Shown: positions 53,939 to 63,893 of the stretch, piece by piece
Layout: every line of letters begins with the position of its first letter
Position numbering within the stretch: position 1 is the first letter of the stretch
Source of the DNA: Vibrio sp. RE88
GTDB taxonomy: Bacteria; Pseudomonadota; Gammaproteobacteria; Enterobacterales; Vibrionaceae
NCBI RefSeq assembly: GCF_013113835.1
Contig: NZ_VTYQ01000004.1
Location: 434,001-498,000 of the forward strand
Length of the DNA stretch: 64,000 nucleotides
Reading direction: 5' to 3'
Made by a program: the position numbers and the translations under genes
The notes under the pieces: generated by a model
Seen by the model: only the letters and a program-made list of their open reading frames with translations
Databases searched by the model: none
What the model was told of the DNA's origin: nothing

Positions 53939-54128
53939 CAGATCTTACATTCCTTACTTAACTGCATGTTTCCCCAAACCATACAACGATTAGGGCTTTT
54001 GTTAATTATAGAAGTGTTAGTAGCTATGGGCGACCATATATTACCGATTATGAGACCATTAAGCCTATGTTGTTGCAGAGGATTTTATAGATGTGCAACC
54101 GATGAAACTGGTTGGGTATTATGAGCGG

Positions 54129-54827
54129 TTACCTTAACGGAACATGCTGCTGAGGCCGGCTTTTAACTAATTCTCTTACCGCTTGTTCCAGTTCGGGCAG
54201 CAAATGTTTGTTAGAAACGTGAATGTAGTGATAAAGAGGCTCATGGAGAATGGCTCTACTGACGGGCTTTATATCAGGAAATTTGGATTTGAAAATGTCA
54301 TAAACGACTTTGGGTGCTAGCCATAAGTCTGCACGGCCTTTGTTAACCATCAGAGCGGCTTGTTCAGATTTTTCCACCAGATAAAGATGCTTGTAGTGCT
54401 CGACTTTCTCGACAAACCTCATACCAAGTTGAGAAACCAAGATCTTATCGGCTATTTCATCAAGCTCAGTGTAAAATTGGCCTTCAAAACCGTAAATGAA
54501 TATGCTGATGTAGTACAACGGGACATCCACTTTTACCATATTTTTGTCATTAGCAAGTTTGGCTATGCGCAAATCCAAACCTTGGTAGCGTCCTTCGCTG
54601 ACTGCCCGAATGGCTCTTTCATTTGGCAAATAGACAAAATCGACGTCGATGCCTGACTTTTGGTAGATGTACTTAAGATCTTCAATTAACGTGAAGCCTG
54701 CCACTTCGTTCAGAGTTGGACTTTGATAGATCTCACCAATAGCAATAATCATCGGCTCTGAGTGGGTTGGCCGAATCGCGAACATAAGTAAGGCTAACCA
54801 GTAATAGGAGAAAAGTCTGGTGCGCAT
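54129..54827 (-). CDS. Periplasmic solute-binding-like protein (SBP_bac_3 type)
   Basis: 232 residues with a signal sequence (FSYYWLALLMFAIRPTHS) and a family-3 solute-binding fold: PMIIAIGEIYQSPT, YIYQKSGIDVDFVYLPNERAIRAVSEGRYQGLDLRIAKLA and VNKGRADLWLAPKVVYDIFKS. No ABC permease is adjacent, as is common for the vibrio proteins of this type that stand alone near GGDEF genes. It may serve as a ligand receptor for a signalling protein, but that is inference from position only. Confidence 0.75.
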   Translation of the reverse strand: MRTRLFSYYWLALLMFAIRPTHSEPMIIAIGEIYQSPTLNEVAGFTLIEDLKYIYQKSGIDVDFVYLPNERAIRAVSEGRYQGLDLRIAKLANDKNMVKVDVPLYYISIFIYGFEGQFYTELDEIADKILVSQLGMRFVEKVEHYKHLYLVEKSEQAALMVNKGRADLWLAPKVVYDIFKSKFPDIKPVSRAILHEPLYHYIHVSNKHLLPELEQAVRELVKSRPQQHVPLR

Positions 54828-54940
54828 TATCGATAGTGCTCCATGCGGGGTATATCACTTGTATAGCCCATCTGGAGGGGATAACAACCTTACTCGCGTT
54901 TTGTTATGCGCCTAGTGTGTTATGGGGGCGGACTAAGTAG

Positions 54941-56533
54941 TTAGCTCGCTGTTAGCACTCGATAGCCGTTTCTGCCGTCTTGTTTGACCATATAAAGAGC
55001 TTGATCTGCGAACTGGAACAAGCTTGTCAGATGCTCATAGGATGTAATTTGTTTTGATGTTGCTCCGGCACTCACCGTGATGAATGGGTGGGTTGGTGAG
55101 TATGCGTGTTCAAGTGCCATTTCACTGATCGCCTCAACCAGTTTCTGCAGATAAACATCTAGGTCGAGTTCTATGTCGCTGGCTAGGATGACGCAAAACT
55201 CTTCGCCTCCATAACGGCATACTAAGTGCTCATACGGCGATTCGACATCACGTAATGCCTCTGCGACATGTCGTAAGGTACGATCACCGGCCACATGCCC
55301 ATAGTTGTCGTTGTACTGTTTAAAGTGATCGACATCGATCAGAATGACGCCTATCTGGTTATAACCCAGTTCTTCAATGAAATGACGGGCTGTTTCGTAA
55401 AGGTGCCTACGATTGGCGATACCTGTCAGAGGGTCAACAGTGGACTGTTTTTTGAGGATTTCACGCTTTTCGTCAAGCTCAGTAATTAAATTATTGATAT
55501 CACGAGCGAAGCTCTTCATTTCTTTAGAAACGAACGTGGCCTCGTTTGGCAGCATGTCACCGGATTTTTGAAACTGACGAAGCGTTTTTTGTGCCTGCTC
55601 CAGAGGTTTGATTAACTTCGAGACCACTGTCAGGTTAAGAACAAACATCACCAGTGCAAAACAAGCCAATACGCTCGCTTCTGACAATGTTAGGAAAGCA
55701 GGCAATTTCTCGTTGTGGGTAATTTCAATCGCAACGTTATCGTTATCAAGGAAATCATCGCGATAAATGACCGAGACATTGTTTGGCAAAACACCATGTA
55801 CTGAATCATGTTCACTTAATGGATGGACGTTAATATCCACTCCCGTTGCAGCTTCGATTTCTGCAATAAAGTCATTGCGAATTTTACGAATAAACACGAT
55901 ATAGCCAAACTCACAGGATTTGCCGTCACTGAGACAAATTCGCGCAGATGCGACCATGTAGGGCTCGCTTCGATATACCGCATATTTGATGTGCGAAGAG
56001 ACTTTAGTAGTTGAGGCATTGATCGATTGCTCAAGAAGTTTGTTCACGACTTCTGGATCATTCAGAGCGATAAACTGCGTTGAACGAACTTGGCCTTCTT
56101 TATACAAAGCGCTCCACTTTACGTTTAGCTGCGTATCGAAAATGATCATACCGTTAACCAGCTTGGACTCGAACGCATGGGGGCCAATGCTGTCTTTGAT
56201 AAAAGCATCGGTGGGCTGCTGAACAAATTGCGCCAGTGTAGTCCAAGCGGCGTAATCTTCTAAAGATGCTCTCAGTTCAAGCTCTTCCATTTTCAGGACA
56301 GTTTGCACACGTTCGATTTCAAACTGTTGTCTTTTCTTCGACGCCTCTACCGCAAGTTCATGGCTCCATAGTGCCTTAAACGAAAAGTAAAACGTTAGAA
56401 ATAAGATGACAACAGAGATAGAAACCAGAATGGTGAGCTGTTTGAGGCTGAAGTGTTTTAACTTATACACTAATAACGGACTACCTGAACAATGAGTAAC
56501 TGAGCAAAATTGCATCGCTATTGTAGAGATCAT
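54941..56533 (-). CDS. CHASE4-like sensor diguanylate cyclase
   Basis: 530-residue membrane protein. First helix at about 34-55 (LTILVSISVVILFLTFYFSF), a periplasmic CHASE4-like domain (ASLEDYAAWTTLAQFVQQP...HAFESKLVNGMIIFDTQ) to about 285, a second helix (VLACFALVMFVLNLTVV), a HAMP-like linker, and a GGDEF domain with GGEEF in CRYGGEEFCVILAS. Unlike the three other GGDEF proteins here, it has no RxxD before the active site, so product inhibition may be absent. The start is uncertain: residues before about 28 look atypical and an internal start is possible. Confidence 0.82.
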   Translation of the reverse strand: MISTIAMQFCSVTHCSGSPLLVYKLKHFSLKQLTILVSISVVILFLTFYFSFKALWSHELAVEASKKRQQFEIERVQTVLKMEELELRASLEDYAAWTTLAQFVQQPTDAFIKDSIGPHAFESKLVNGMIIFDTQLNVKWSALYKEGQVRSTQFIALNDPEVVNKLLEQSINASTTKVSSHIKYAVYRSEPYMVASARICLSDGKSCEFGYIVFIRKIRNDFIAEIEAATGVDINVHPLSEHDSVHGVLPNNVSVIYRDDFLDNDNVAIEITHNEKLPAFLTLSEASVLACFALVMFVLNLTVVSKLIKPLEQAQKTLRQFQKSGDMLPNEATFVSKEMKSFARDINNLITELDEKREILKKQSTVDPLTGIANRRHLYETARHFIEELGYNQIGVILIDVDHFKQYNDNYGHVAGDRTLRHVAEALRDVESPYEHLVCRYGGEEFCVILASDIELDLDVYLQKLVEAISEMALEHAYSPTHPFITVSAGATSKQITSYEHLTSLFQFADQALYMVKQDGRNGYRVLTAS

Positions 56534-56717
56534 TTTCGACCTGAGCCAGTAATTAACGTGCTAGATCGCTGCCATATGGAGGAAGATCTTGTGTTTAAAA
56601 CAAAAAAATTCCTCAAATAATCCAAAAGTGTTACATGTGACCACTTTAATATTTTGTCATAATTTAAATTATTGTTTATATTTCCGTGCCACATAATTAC
56701 TACAAAAGTTTACCCAC

Positions 56718-58280
56718 ATGACTGCTAGCCAAACTTCGTCGGAACGTGAAACCCTACTTGATACCAACGAACAGTTAGTATCAACCACAGATTTAAAAGG
56801 TGTCATTACCTACAGTAACGATGCCTTTTGCCGTATTGCTGAATTCACTCAGGAAGAACTTCTGGGACAGAACCACAATATTGTTCGCCATAACGGAATG
56901 CCAAAGGCGGCATTTGCAGATATGTGGACCAATCTGAAGCAAGGTAAGGCTTGGCGTGGGATTGTGAAAAACCGAACGAAGTCGGGCGGATATTATTGGG
57001 TAGATGCGTATGTGACACCGATTTACGAACGAGGAGAAATGACGGGCTATCAATCTGTTCGTGTGAAACCAAAGCGTGAATGGGTCACCATTGCAGATGC
57101 TGCTTACAAATCACTGCTTAAAGCTGAAAAGTCTGGCCGGACATGGTCACTACAGATCAGTGATTCACTTCGTTATGCGATTTTACTGGGTTCCTTGTCT
57201 GCGCCAGTGCTGGCTAACATGATGGATTTGGAAGGAACGGCAAGTTGGATCTCAAGTTTGTTACCATTGTCTGTTGTCGCTCTTCTGTTCAGACAAGAAT
57301 TGATTGATACACCAAAGCAACTTAAGAAGCTGCAATCTAAGTACGACAGTGTCAGTCGCCTAATCTATTCTGGCAATACTAAATTTTCTGTTGCTGATTT
57401 CCATATCAAGCTTCTTTCAGCGCGTATTCGCACAGTCTTGGGCCGTATGACGGATTCAGCTAAGCCGCTGCAAGATCTGTCTGATGGTTTAAGCGCAACG
57501 ACTTTGCAGGTAACTCAAGCACTTGAGCAGCAAACCAAGGATATTCGCCAAGTTCGTGAAGCTACCGAAGAAGTGGAAGCCTCCGCTAACGAAGTGTCCA
57601 CCAGTACGCATGAAGCGCATGAGCTGATTGATGTGACGCTCAAAACCTGTCTGCTTGCGAAAGATACCATCGATCAGACTCATGTGAATTTAGAGCAACT
57701 CAGCGTTCAGGCTGAGAAAGCGACTAACACTACTTACCAACTGAGTGAGCAGGCGCAAAACGTCAGTCAGATGATGGAAGAAATTGGTGGGATCGCAGAA
57801 CAAACCAACTTGCTTGCTTTAAACGCTGCGATTGAGGCTGCTCGTGCTGGCGAACAGGGCCGTGGTTTTGCTGTTGTTGCGGATGAGGTTCGTGCACTGT
57901 CGGGCAGAACGTCGAATGCAACAGTACAAATTAAAGACAGTATTGAAACCATGTTAAAGACGATTGAAGGCTGGCAACGCGACATCATTGCTAACCGCGA
58001 ACAAACAGACGCATGTGGTGAAGTGGCAGAAGAAAGCGCGAAACGTTTATCTGAAGTCGAAACCATGATGCAATCGATGAACGATTTGATGACTACGGTT
58101 GAAGATGCAGCGACTAAACAGCGCCAGCTTTCCGGTGATGTGAACCTGCACATTCAGTCAATTGCCTCAGCCGCTGAGCAAAACCTTGCGGCGACCCATT
58201 CCGTTAATCAGCACTCGCAAGAGTTACGCAATCAGGTCAACGAGTTTTATCAGTTAGCTCAGCGATTTGAAGAAAAATAA
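56718..58280 (+). CDS. PAS-domain methyl-accepting chemotaxis protein (Aer-like)
   Basis: 520 residues: an N-terminal PAS domain ([42 protein letters not shown]) of the Aer type, a hydrophobic segment at about 155-195 ([33 protein letters not shown]) and a signalling domain with [21 protein letters not shown]. Aer proteins sense redox state through FAD; the WR and [18 protein letters not shown] segment fits this class. Energy or aerotaxis is the likely role. No strong ribosome binding site precedes the ATG. Followed by a terminator. Confidence 0.9.
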   Translation: MTASQTSSERETLLDTNEQLVSTTDLKGVITYSNDAFCRIAEFTQEELLGQNHNIVRHNGMPKAAFADMWTNLKQGKAWRGIVKNRTKSGGYYWVDAYVTPIYERGEMTGYQSVRVKPKREWVTIADAAYKSLLKAEKSGRTWSLQISDSLRYAILLGSLSAPVLANMMDLEGTASWISSLLPLSVVALLFRQELIDTPKQLKKLQSKYDSVSRLIYSGNTKFSVADFHIKLLSARIRTVLGRMTDSAKPLQDLSDGLSATTLQVTQALEQQTKDIRQVREATEEVEASANEVSTSTHEAHELIDVTLKTCLLAKDTIDQTHVNLEQLSVQAEKATNTTYQLSEQAQNVSQMMEEIGGIAEQTNLLALNAAIEAARAGEQGRGFAVVADEVRALSGRTSNATVQIKDSIETMLKTIEGWQRDIIANREQTDACGEVAEESAKRLSEVETMMQSMNDLMTTVEDAATKQRQLSGDVNLHIQSIASAAEQNLAATHSVNQHSQELRNQVNEFYQLAQRFEEK

Positions 58281-58284
58281 CACT

Positions 58285-58309
58285 AGGCCCTGCAAACGCG
58301 GGGCCTTTT
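58285..58309 (+). terminator. Intrinsic terminator after the PAS chemoreceptor
   Basis: AGGCCCTGC and GCGGGGCCT pair (nine pairs, one wobble) around AAAC, followed by TTTTCCTTTT. Confidence 0.88.
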
Positions 58310-58545
58310 CCTTTTGCACCCTGATGTTATAAATTCAGCTTCAAACAGCGGTTTTCCTCTTCAACTCGCACTAACGCGTTATTCCCGCATATCTCCGTCT
58401 CTTAGCCGTTAATTTCCTCACCATTGTCATTCATAAAGCATAATGTCTGCGTGTTATGTCGATAGACTTTACCTATACCCATTCTGCACATACGTTTCAT
58501 TAACGACATGTGTGATAAGCCAATGCATTGATAAGGATACTCTCT

Positions 58546-59739
58546 ATGCCGTTATTGACAGGTACACTGACTCACTTTTCAAATCCGAAGTCCGACCCTA
58601 CGTTGGAGTATTCGAATGCTCAGCGAGAAATTTTGAGCGTTGCAGCTTCAAAACAAGCGATTGCGGATATTTCACAGTGGCCAGGATATAAAGAAACGCC
58701 TCTTCACGCGTTTACAAGCATAGCGGCGAAGGTTGGAATCGCGCAGCTCTGGTATAAGGACGAATCTCAACGTTTTGGATTAAAGAGTTTTAAAGCCTTG
58801 GGCGGTGCTTACGCCGTGGCACGTCAGCTCCAAATAGAGATCTTCAATCGGTTCGGCAAGAGTCCAACAATCACCGAACTGCTCGATGGAAAATGGAGAT
58901 CAGAAGTAGCCGAAATAGTTGTTAGCTGTGCAACAGACGGAAACCATGGGCGCTCAGTAGCTTGGGGCGCACAGATGTTTGGCTGCGGTTGCGTCATCTA
59001 CATCCACCGAGATGTATCCGAAGGGCGCAAAACTGCGATGGAAGCTTTTGGCGCCGAAGTCATTCGTATTTCGGGTAACTATGATGAGTCGGTAAGAACT
59101 GCAGATAGTGAAGCCAAAGCTCACAATCGTGTGATTGTGTCTGATACCTCTTATGAAGGCTATATGGATATTCCTAAAGATGTAGCACTTGGTTACACCG
59201 CCATGTTGGCTGAAATTGTTGAACAACTCGATGGCACAATTCCAAGTCACGTTTTCGTGCAAGGAGGAGTAGGTGGACTGGCTTCAGCCGTGTGTGGTTA
59301 CTTCTGGGATCTTTGGGGAGAAAAGCGACCACGATTTGTCATTGTCGAGCCTGAACAAGCCAACTGCTTGCAGAAAAGTGCGAAAGCGGGAGAGCCCGTT
59401 GTCGTTGAAGGTGACCTTGATACACTCATGGCGGGACTAGCGTGTGGGGAAGTTTCTACGTTAGCTTGGGAAATACTAAAGAACGGTGCTGATGATTTTA
59501 TGACGCTCAGTGAAGAAGCTGTTCCACAAGCAATGAGACTGCTTGCTGGTGGATATCAATCCGATACTGCGGTTGAAGCTGGGGAGTCTGCTGTTCCGGG
59601 TTTAGCTGCGGCCATTATCGCTTCTGAAGATGCGGACTTTTCGCAAGCACTTAGGCTAAATAGTGAAAGCAGAGTATTGGTGATTGGTACAGAAGGAGCA
59701 ACGGATCCTGATCTTTACTACCAAATCATAAACGAATAA
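58546..59739 (+). CDS. dpaL: Diaminopropionate ammonia-lyase
   Basis: 397-residue PLP enzyme (fold type II) that converts 2,3-diaminopropionate, D or L form, to pyruvate and two ammonia. Landmarks: LWYKDESQRFGLKSFKALGGAYAVA with the PLP Lys, CATDGNHGRSVAWGAQMFGC, the phosphate loop QGGVGGLASAV, and GLACGEVSTLAWEIL. The start at 58546 follows AAGGA with eight-base spacing; a TTG 18 bases earlier is less likely. Length matches E. coli YgeX. Convergent with an Lrp-type regulator across a shared terminator, at the left edge of a catabolic cluster. Confidence 0.92.
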   Translation: MPLLTGTLTHFSNPKSDPTLEYSNAQREILSVAASKQAIADISQWPGYKETPLHAFTSIAAKVGIAQLWYKDESQRFGLKSFKALGGAYAVARQLQIEIFNRFGKSPTITELLDGKWRSEVAEIVVSCATDGNHGRSVAWGAQMFGCGCVIYIHRDVSEGRKTAMEAFGAEVIRISGNYDESVRTADSEAKAHNRVIVSDTSYEGYMDIPKDVALGYTAMLAEIVEQLDGTIPSHVFVQGGVGGLASAVCGYFWDLWGEKRPRFVIVEPEQANCLQKSAKAGEPVVVEGDLDTLMAGLACGEVSTLAWEILKNGADDFMTLSEEAVPQAMRLLAGGYQSDTAVEAGESAVPGLAAAIIASEDADFSQALRLNSESRVLVIGTEGATDPDLYYQIINE

Positions 59740-59767
59740 CAACAAAGAAAAGCTCAAGAGAAGTGTT

Positions 59768-59800
59768 CGGCGTGTAATGTGAGGTTACACGCCGTTTTTT
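59768..59800. terminator. Terminator between dpaL and the Lrp-type gene
   Basis: CGGCGTGTAA and TTACACGCCG form a perfect 10-bp stem with a seven-base loop, followed by TTTTTT on the plus strand. Confidence 0.9.
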
Positions 59801-60290
59801 ATTCGTTAGAAATCTCGATGGGAATTGTCATGCCAGTCTTGACGTTGTCCATCACGACATTGGTCTGGAAGCTTTTGATATTGGCATTATCGAAAAAGGC
59901 TTCGCGAGTGAAATTGTCATAGCCTTCCATATCTGCCGCGGTCACGATCAAGATAAAATCGGAACTGCCCGTCACGTAGTAACACTGCTGAACAGAACGA
60001 TTTGCCGTCATTTCTTTCTTGAAGTTATGCATTAAGTCGACACGCTCACGCTCCAGAGTAACTTGCACGACAAACGTCATTGCTTGTCCTACCGCCTTGG
60101 GATTGATGATAGAAACATCGGCTTGGATGACACCCTGTTCACGCATTTTTTTTAGCCTACGTTGAACCGCTGCAGGGGAGAGGCCGACTTGCTCTGCAAT
60201 GTTGTCTGATGTCACTCGGTTTGATTCCTGAACGATATTTAAAATCTTTCGGTCAAAGCTATCGACTGTAAGTTCTGCTTGTTGTGGCAT
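59799..60290 (-). CDS. Lrp/AsnC-family transcriptional regulator
   Basis: 163 residues: an N-terminal helix-turn-helix (FDRKILNIVQESNRVTSDNIAEQVGLSPAAVQRRLKKMREQGVI) and a RAM ligand-binding domain (FVVQVTLERERVDLMHNFKKEM, QQCYYVTGSSDFILIVTAADM). It faces the racemase-like gene across about 310 bases, so it probably controls that operon and perhaps dpaL, with an amino acid as effector. Too small and divergent to be global Lrp. Confidence 0.9.
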   Translation of the reverse strand: MPQQAELTVDSFDRKILNIVQESNRVTSDNIAEQVGLSPAAVQRRLKKMREQGVIQADVSIINPKAVGQAMTFVVQVTLERERVDLMHNFKKEMTANRSVQQCYYVTGSSDFILIVTAADMEGYDNFTREAFFDNANIKSFQTNVVMDNVKTGMTIPIEISNE

Positions 60291-60600
60291 CTCAGATCTT
60301 CCTGATTGTCATGTGTAATTGAATTGTTAAATAACTCTGTGTTCTGTGACCTACGTAAAGGTATTTTTCTATCGAATTGAACCATATCCAATGGAGAACA
60401 AAAAACTAATATAACTCAATAAAAATGCGGAATAACTGCACAATGATATGGATTTTTGATGAAATTCATTAAAGTGCTCGAGGCATTATTGATCTTGTGA
60501 ACAGAATGTAAAGTCATTATTGATTGGCTTGTAGGTAATGTAGATACAAGTTTTTAACAATGATTGAGCTTGATAATGATTCCCGAGAGAAAGGATTGTC
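60291..60600. other. Divergent promoter region of the catabolic cluster
   Basis: 310 AT-rich bases between the Lrp-type gene and the racemase-like gene. It should hold promoters for both and the regulator's binding sites. No single palindrome stood out. AAGGA lies just ahead of the ATG at 60601. Confidence 0.5.
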
Positions 60601-61383
60601 ATGAAATCTGAAACCATCGCTCCCCAATTTGAACTAGATCAGCTTGCGTCAGCCGGGCGTGTTGGGGTTATTACTCTGGCAACGGATTTCAATATTGAGC
60701 GGGATCTGAAACAGTTTTATCCGGTGGACGTGGAGTCGTTTACCGGGAGGGTTAGAAACTATAACCCTTTAACTATGGATAATTTGCGTAAAATGGAGCC
60801 GGGAATTAGCGCATGTGCCGATTCCATTCTTCCAGGGACTGACCTTGATGTGATCATTTATGCTTGCACATCGGGCACTATCGCTATCGGATCGGAGCGC
60901 ATTACCGAGTTAGTTCATCAAACAAGGCCCGGAACACCCGTCACTAACCCTGTGATTTCGGCTTTAGCAGCATTTAAGAGTCTCAATGCTAAGCGTATTT
61001 CCATTCTTACTCCCTATACCGATTCGGTGAACAAGGAAGTGGCTGATTTTTTCTTATCTCAAGGTCTTGAAGTGATGAACATCGCTGGATTCGGCTTTGA
61101 AGACGACACCGCGATGAGTTTTATTTCACCTGAAGATATTCGCCGTGCTGCAAGTCAAGTGTGTGACCCTGACGCTGACTTACTGTTCATCTCCTGTACT
61201 GCTCTTAGAACAGGCAGCGTCATTGAGTGTATTGAAGAAGACCTGAACAAACCCGTCTTAACCAGCAATCAGGTTTTGGCTTGGCATTCGCTTAAGCTGA
61301 TGCGTTATTCCCGACCTGTTAATGGTTATGGGGTGCTGCTTAAACAACACCTTACTAGCAGTTCCAACCCGGATATAGCCTAA
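60601..61383 (+). CDS. Asp/Glu racemase superfamily protein (maleate isomerase/EutA-like)
   Basis: 260 residues of the two-cysteine racemase superfamily. The first catalytic Cys is in VIIYACTSGTIAIG, the second in LLFISCTALRTGSVI. GRVGVITLATDFNIERDL and RISILTPYTDSVNKEVADFF fit the maleate cis-trans isomerase/arylmalonate decarboxylase branch, which includes EutA of ectoine catabolism. Both Cys are kept, so isomerisation or racemisation is plausible. First of the rightward operon with an M20 hydrolase and TRAP transporter. Substrate inferred from context only. Confidence 0.8.
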   Translation: MKSETIAPQFELDQLASAGRVGVITLATDFNIERDLKQFYPVDVESFTGRVRNYNPLTMDNLRKMEPGISACADSILPGTDLDVIIYACTSGTIAIGSERITELVHQTRPGTPVTNPVISALAAFKSLNAKRISILTPYTDSVNKEVADFFLSQGLEVMNIAGFGFEDDTAMSFISPEDIRRAASQVCDPDADLLFISCTALRTGSVIECIEEDLNKPVLTSNQVLAWHSLKLMRYSRPVNGYGVLLKQHLTSSSNPDIA

Positions 61384-61421
61384 CGTAACCCCTAATTCAT
61401 GTGATTTACGGAGTAAAAAGT

Positions 61422-62618
61422 ATGTCATCAACTTTCTCGATTAATCCTGAACAGCTGCCAAACACGCTCATAGAAAGTATGACGGAGTGGCGCCAGCATC
61501 TACACCGCTTTCCAGAGTGCGGTTTTGATGTTGATCTTACCGCCAACTTTATTGCTGAGAAATTGGAAGAATTTGGTATCGAAGTGGTACGTCACATCGG
61601 AAAAACTGGCTTAGTTGGGGTTCTTCATAGTGGTAAACAAGGCAAAAGCATCGGCCTGCGTGCTGATATGGATGCGTTGCACATTCATGAACAAAACACT
61701 TTTGACCACTGCTCGCAACATGATGGAAAGATGCATGCGTGTGGCCATGATGGACATTCTGCAATGTTGTTAGGCGCCGCGTGCTATTTGGCAGAGAACA
61801 GAACATTTGACGGAACCGTTTATTTTATTTTTCAACCAGATGAAGAACATGGATGCGGGGCTCAGGCCATGATCGATGATGGTCTTTTTGAACGATTCAA
61901 TATAGATGAAGTGTATGGCATTCATAACTTTCCAGGACTCACTGAAGGTGAGCTCATGGTTAAATCTGGTTCGCTGATGGCCAGTGAAAGCAGTTTTGAA
62001 ATCACGATTAATGGGGTCGGTGGCCACGCGGCGTTGCCTCATCAGGGTGTCGATCCTCTTGTGATAGGTGCGCAGGTTGTTCTTGGGCTACAGACGATCG
62101 TGTCTCGAAACCTCAGCGCCATCTATGACACAGCTGTGGTATCGGCGACTGAATTTATTACTGACGGCACCGTCAATGTAATCCCAACCCAAGTCACTAT
62201 CAAAGGGGACTGCCGCTGTTTTACGGAAGAAACGCTCACACGTATTGAACAAAGCATGAAAAGGATCGTAGCCGGTATTTGCCAATCAGCAGGAGCAAGT
62301 TATCAGTTCGAGTTCATCAACACATTCTATCCAACCATTAATAGCGAAGCGCAGACTCAATATGCAGTAGAAGCGGCAAAACAAGTGCTAGGTGGTGGAC
62401 ACGTTAATGATGCTTGCGATCCACTGACTATCTCAGAGGACTTTTCCAGCATGCTTCGCGTTAAGCCGGGTTGTTATGTCTTGCTAGGCAACGGCGTAGA
62501 TTCCGTCGGGGGATGCGCTTTACATAACCCGGAATACGATTTTAACGACCGGATATTGAAGCTTGGCGCAAGCTATTGGATTCAACTGGTTAACAACAGA
62601 TTAGGCCTTGGCCAATAA
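61422..62618 (+). CDS. M20 family amidohydrolase (N-acyl amino acid deacylase type)
   Basis: 398-residue zinc peptidase-like hydrolase. Metal and catalytic segments: GLRADMDALHIHEQN, MHACGHDGHSAMLLGAA, FIFQPDEEHGCGAQAMIDDGLF, the dimerisation-domain His in GVGGHAALPHQGVDP, and the final ALHNPEYDFND. It belongs with hippurate/N-acyl amino acid hydrolases. The start at 61422 has GGAG eight bases upstream; an earlier GTG is less likely. In this cluster it may remove an acyl group from an imported amino acid before DpaL acts. Confidence 0.88.
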   Translation: MSSTFSINPEQLPNTLIESMTEWRQHLHRFPECGFDVDLTANFIAEKLEEFGIEVVRHIGKTGLVGVLHSGKQGKSIGLRADMDALHIHEQNTFDHCSQHDGKMHACGHDGHSAMLLGAACYLAENRTFDGTVYFIFQPDEEHGCGAQAMIDDGLFERFNIDEVYGIHNFPGLTEGELMVKSGSLMASESSFEITINGVGGHAALPHQGVDPLVIGAQVVLGLQTIVSRNLSAIYDTAVVSATEFITDGTVNVIPTQVTIKGDCRCFTEETLTRIEQSMKRIVAGICQSAGASYQFEFINTFYPTINSEAQTQYAVEAAKQVLGGGHVNDACDPLTISEDFSSMLRVKPGCYVLLGNGVDSVGGCALHNPEYDFNDRILKLGASYWIQLVNNRLGLGQ

Positions 62619-62735
62619 ACAGGAACTGTATGGCTGATTTTGCAATGCGGTATCTGTAAACGAAGTCATCATTGCCGATCGTTAAACGGCACCAAGCGTT
62701 TAGCGTGACATTAGAACGGAAAAAGGAAAGACAGG

Positions 62736-63776
62736 ATGAAACGATTAAGCGTAGCCTTGCTGAGTTTAGGGGTGGTTTTGAGTGCTCATGCCGAAACATG
62801 GAAGTTTGCTTCAGAAGAAGACAAGACTGACGTTCAGGATATTTATGCACAAAAATTTGCTGAAGTGATCAAAAAAGAGTCCGATGGTGATATTCGTGTT
62901 CGAATCTATTATTACGGCCAACTGGGTACCGAAAACGACATTGTTGAACTGGCAGCAAAAGGCACTATTCAGTTTGTATCCGTGGGGGCAGGCCATCTAG
63001 GTTCGTATGTACCTGAAGTTCAGGCGGTAAGCTTACCTTACGTGCTTGGTACCGACGAGGAAGTGACGCACAAAGTGCTGACTGAAAGCCCGACTATTTA
63101 CAATGAGCTTGCGCCCAAATTCGAAAGTGTGAATCTTAAGCTACTTTCCATGATGTCTGAAGGCGAGATGGTATGGGGAGGTAACAAGCCAATCCGTACA
63201 CCAGAAGATTTCGCTGATCAAAAAATCCGCACCTTTACCTCAACAATCCCAGTAGAAACCTACAAAGCGTTTGGTGCGACACCGACACCTCTGTCTTGGG
63301 GAGAGGTGTATGGATCTCTGCAACTGAAAACAATCGACAGCATGGTGAACCCTATCTACTTCATCTACAACGCGAAATGGCATGAAGTACAGGACTACTT
63401 AATGTTCCCGGGTCAGCAACCTTACGTCAGTACCGTTTCAACAAACAGCAAGTGGTACAACGGGCTCTCTAAAGAGAAACAAGCGATGGTGAATAAGGCA
63501 ATCAAAGCGGCGGATAAAGCAGCTTATGATTACCAAATCAAAATCAACAAAGAGAATATGGAAAAGATTCTTAAAGAGCGACCAAACATGCAAGTGGTTG
63601 TGCTTAATGACCAAGAACGCGAACGCTTCAAGATACTCAGTGAACAATTACACGACACCTATTTTGACGTGGTCGCTAATGCCTATCCAGCCGACCAGCA
63701 AAGTGAAGCGCGTGCAAGTGCCAAAGTCATCCTTGAGAACATTTTGGATGAAGTCAAAGTGGCGTCATCGCAGTAG
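62736..63776 (+). CDS. TRAP transporter substrate-binding protein DctP family
   Basis: 346-residue periplasmic binding protein. The signal peptide ends at AHA-E (residue 19). DctP features include WKFASEEDKTDVQDIYAQKFAEVIKKESDGDIRVRIYYYGQLG, the substrate-binding Arg region PIRTPEDFADQKIRTFTS, and SMVNPIYFIYNAKWHEV. TRAP systems import carboxylated compounds with Na+. Followed by a DctQ gene after a hairpin. The ligand is unknown; an acylated amino acid fits the neighbours. Confidence 0.92.
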   Translation: MKRLSVALLSLGVVLSAHAETWKFASEEDKTDVQDIYAQKFAEVIKKESDGDIRVRIYYYGQLGTENDIVELAAKGTIQFVSVGAGHLGSYVPEVQAVSLPYVLGTDEEVTHKVLTESPTIYNELAPKFESVNLKLLSMMSEGEMVWGGNKPIRTPEDFADQKIRTFTSTIPVETYKAFGATPTPLSWGEVYGSLQLKTIDSMVNPIYFIYNAKWHEVQDYLMFPGQQPYVSTVSTNSKWYNGLSKEKQAMVNKAIKAADKAAYDYQIKINKENMEKILKERPNMQVVVLNDQERERFKILSEQLHDTYFDVVANAYPADQQSEARASAKVILENILDEVKVASSQ

Positions 63777-63800
63777 AAGCGGTATCTCGAATGGAAACCA

Positions 63801-63829
63801 GCTATCCGTTGCAAGGAGTGACGGATAGC
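63801..63829 (+). other. Hairpin between dctP- and dctQ-type genes
   Basis: GCTATCCGT and ACGGATAGC pair perfectly (9 bp) around an 11-base loop, followed by GCCTTT. Such elements often leave the binding protein more abundant than the permease. Confidence 0.55.
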
Positions 63830-63893
63830 GCCTTTCCAGTCAGACAAGGTCTGTGTGGAAAGTTGCTGACTGAAGTATGGAGTTCAGCGTGTT

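Noticed and set aside
58443..58691. 82-codon plus-strand frame overlapping the dpaL start.
   Set aside because: Out of frame with a clearly supported enzyme and lacking a ribosome binding site.
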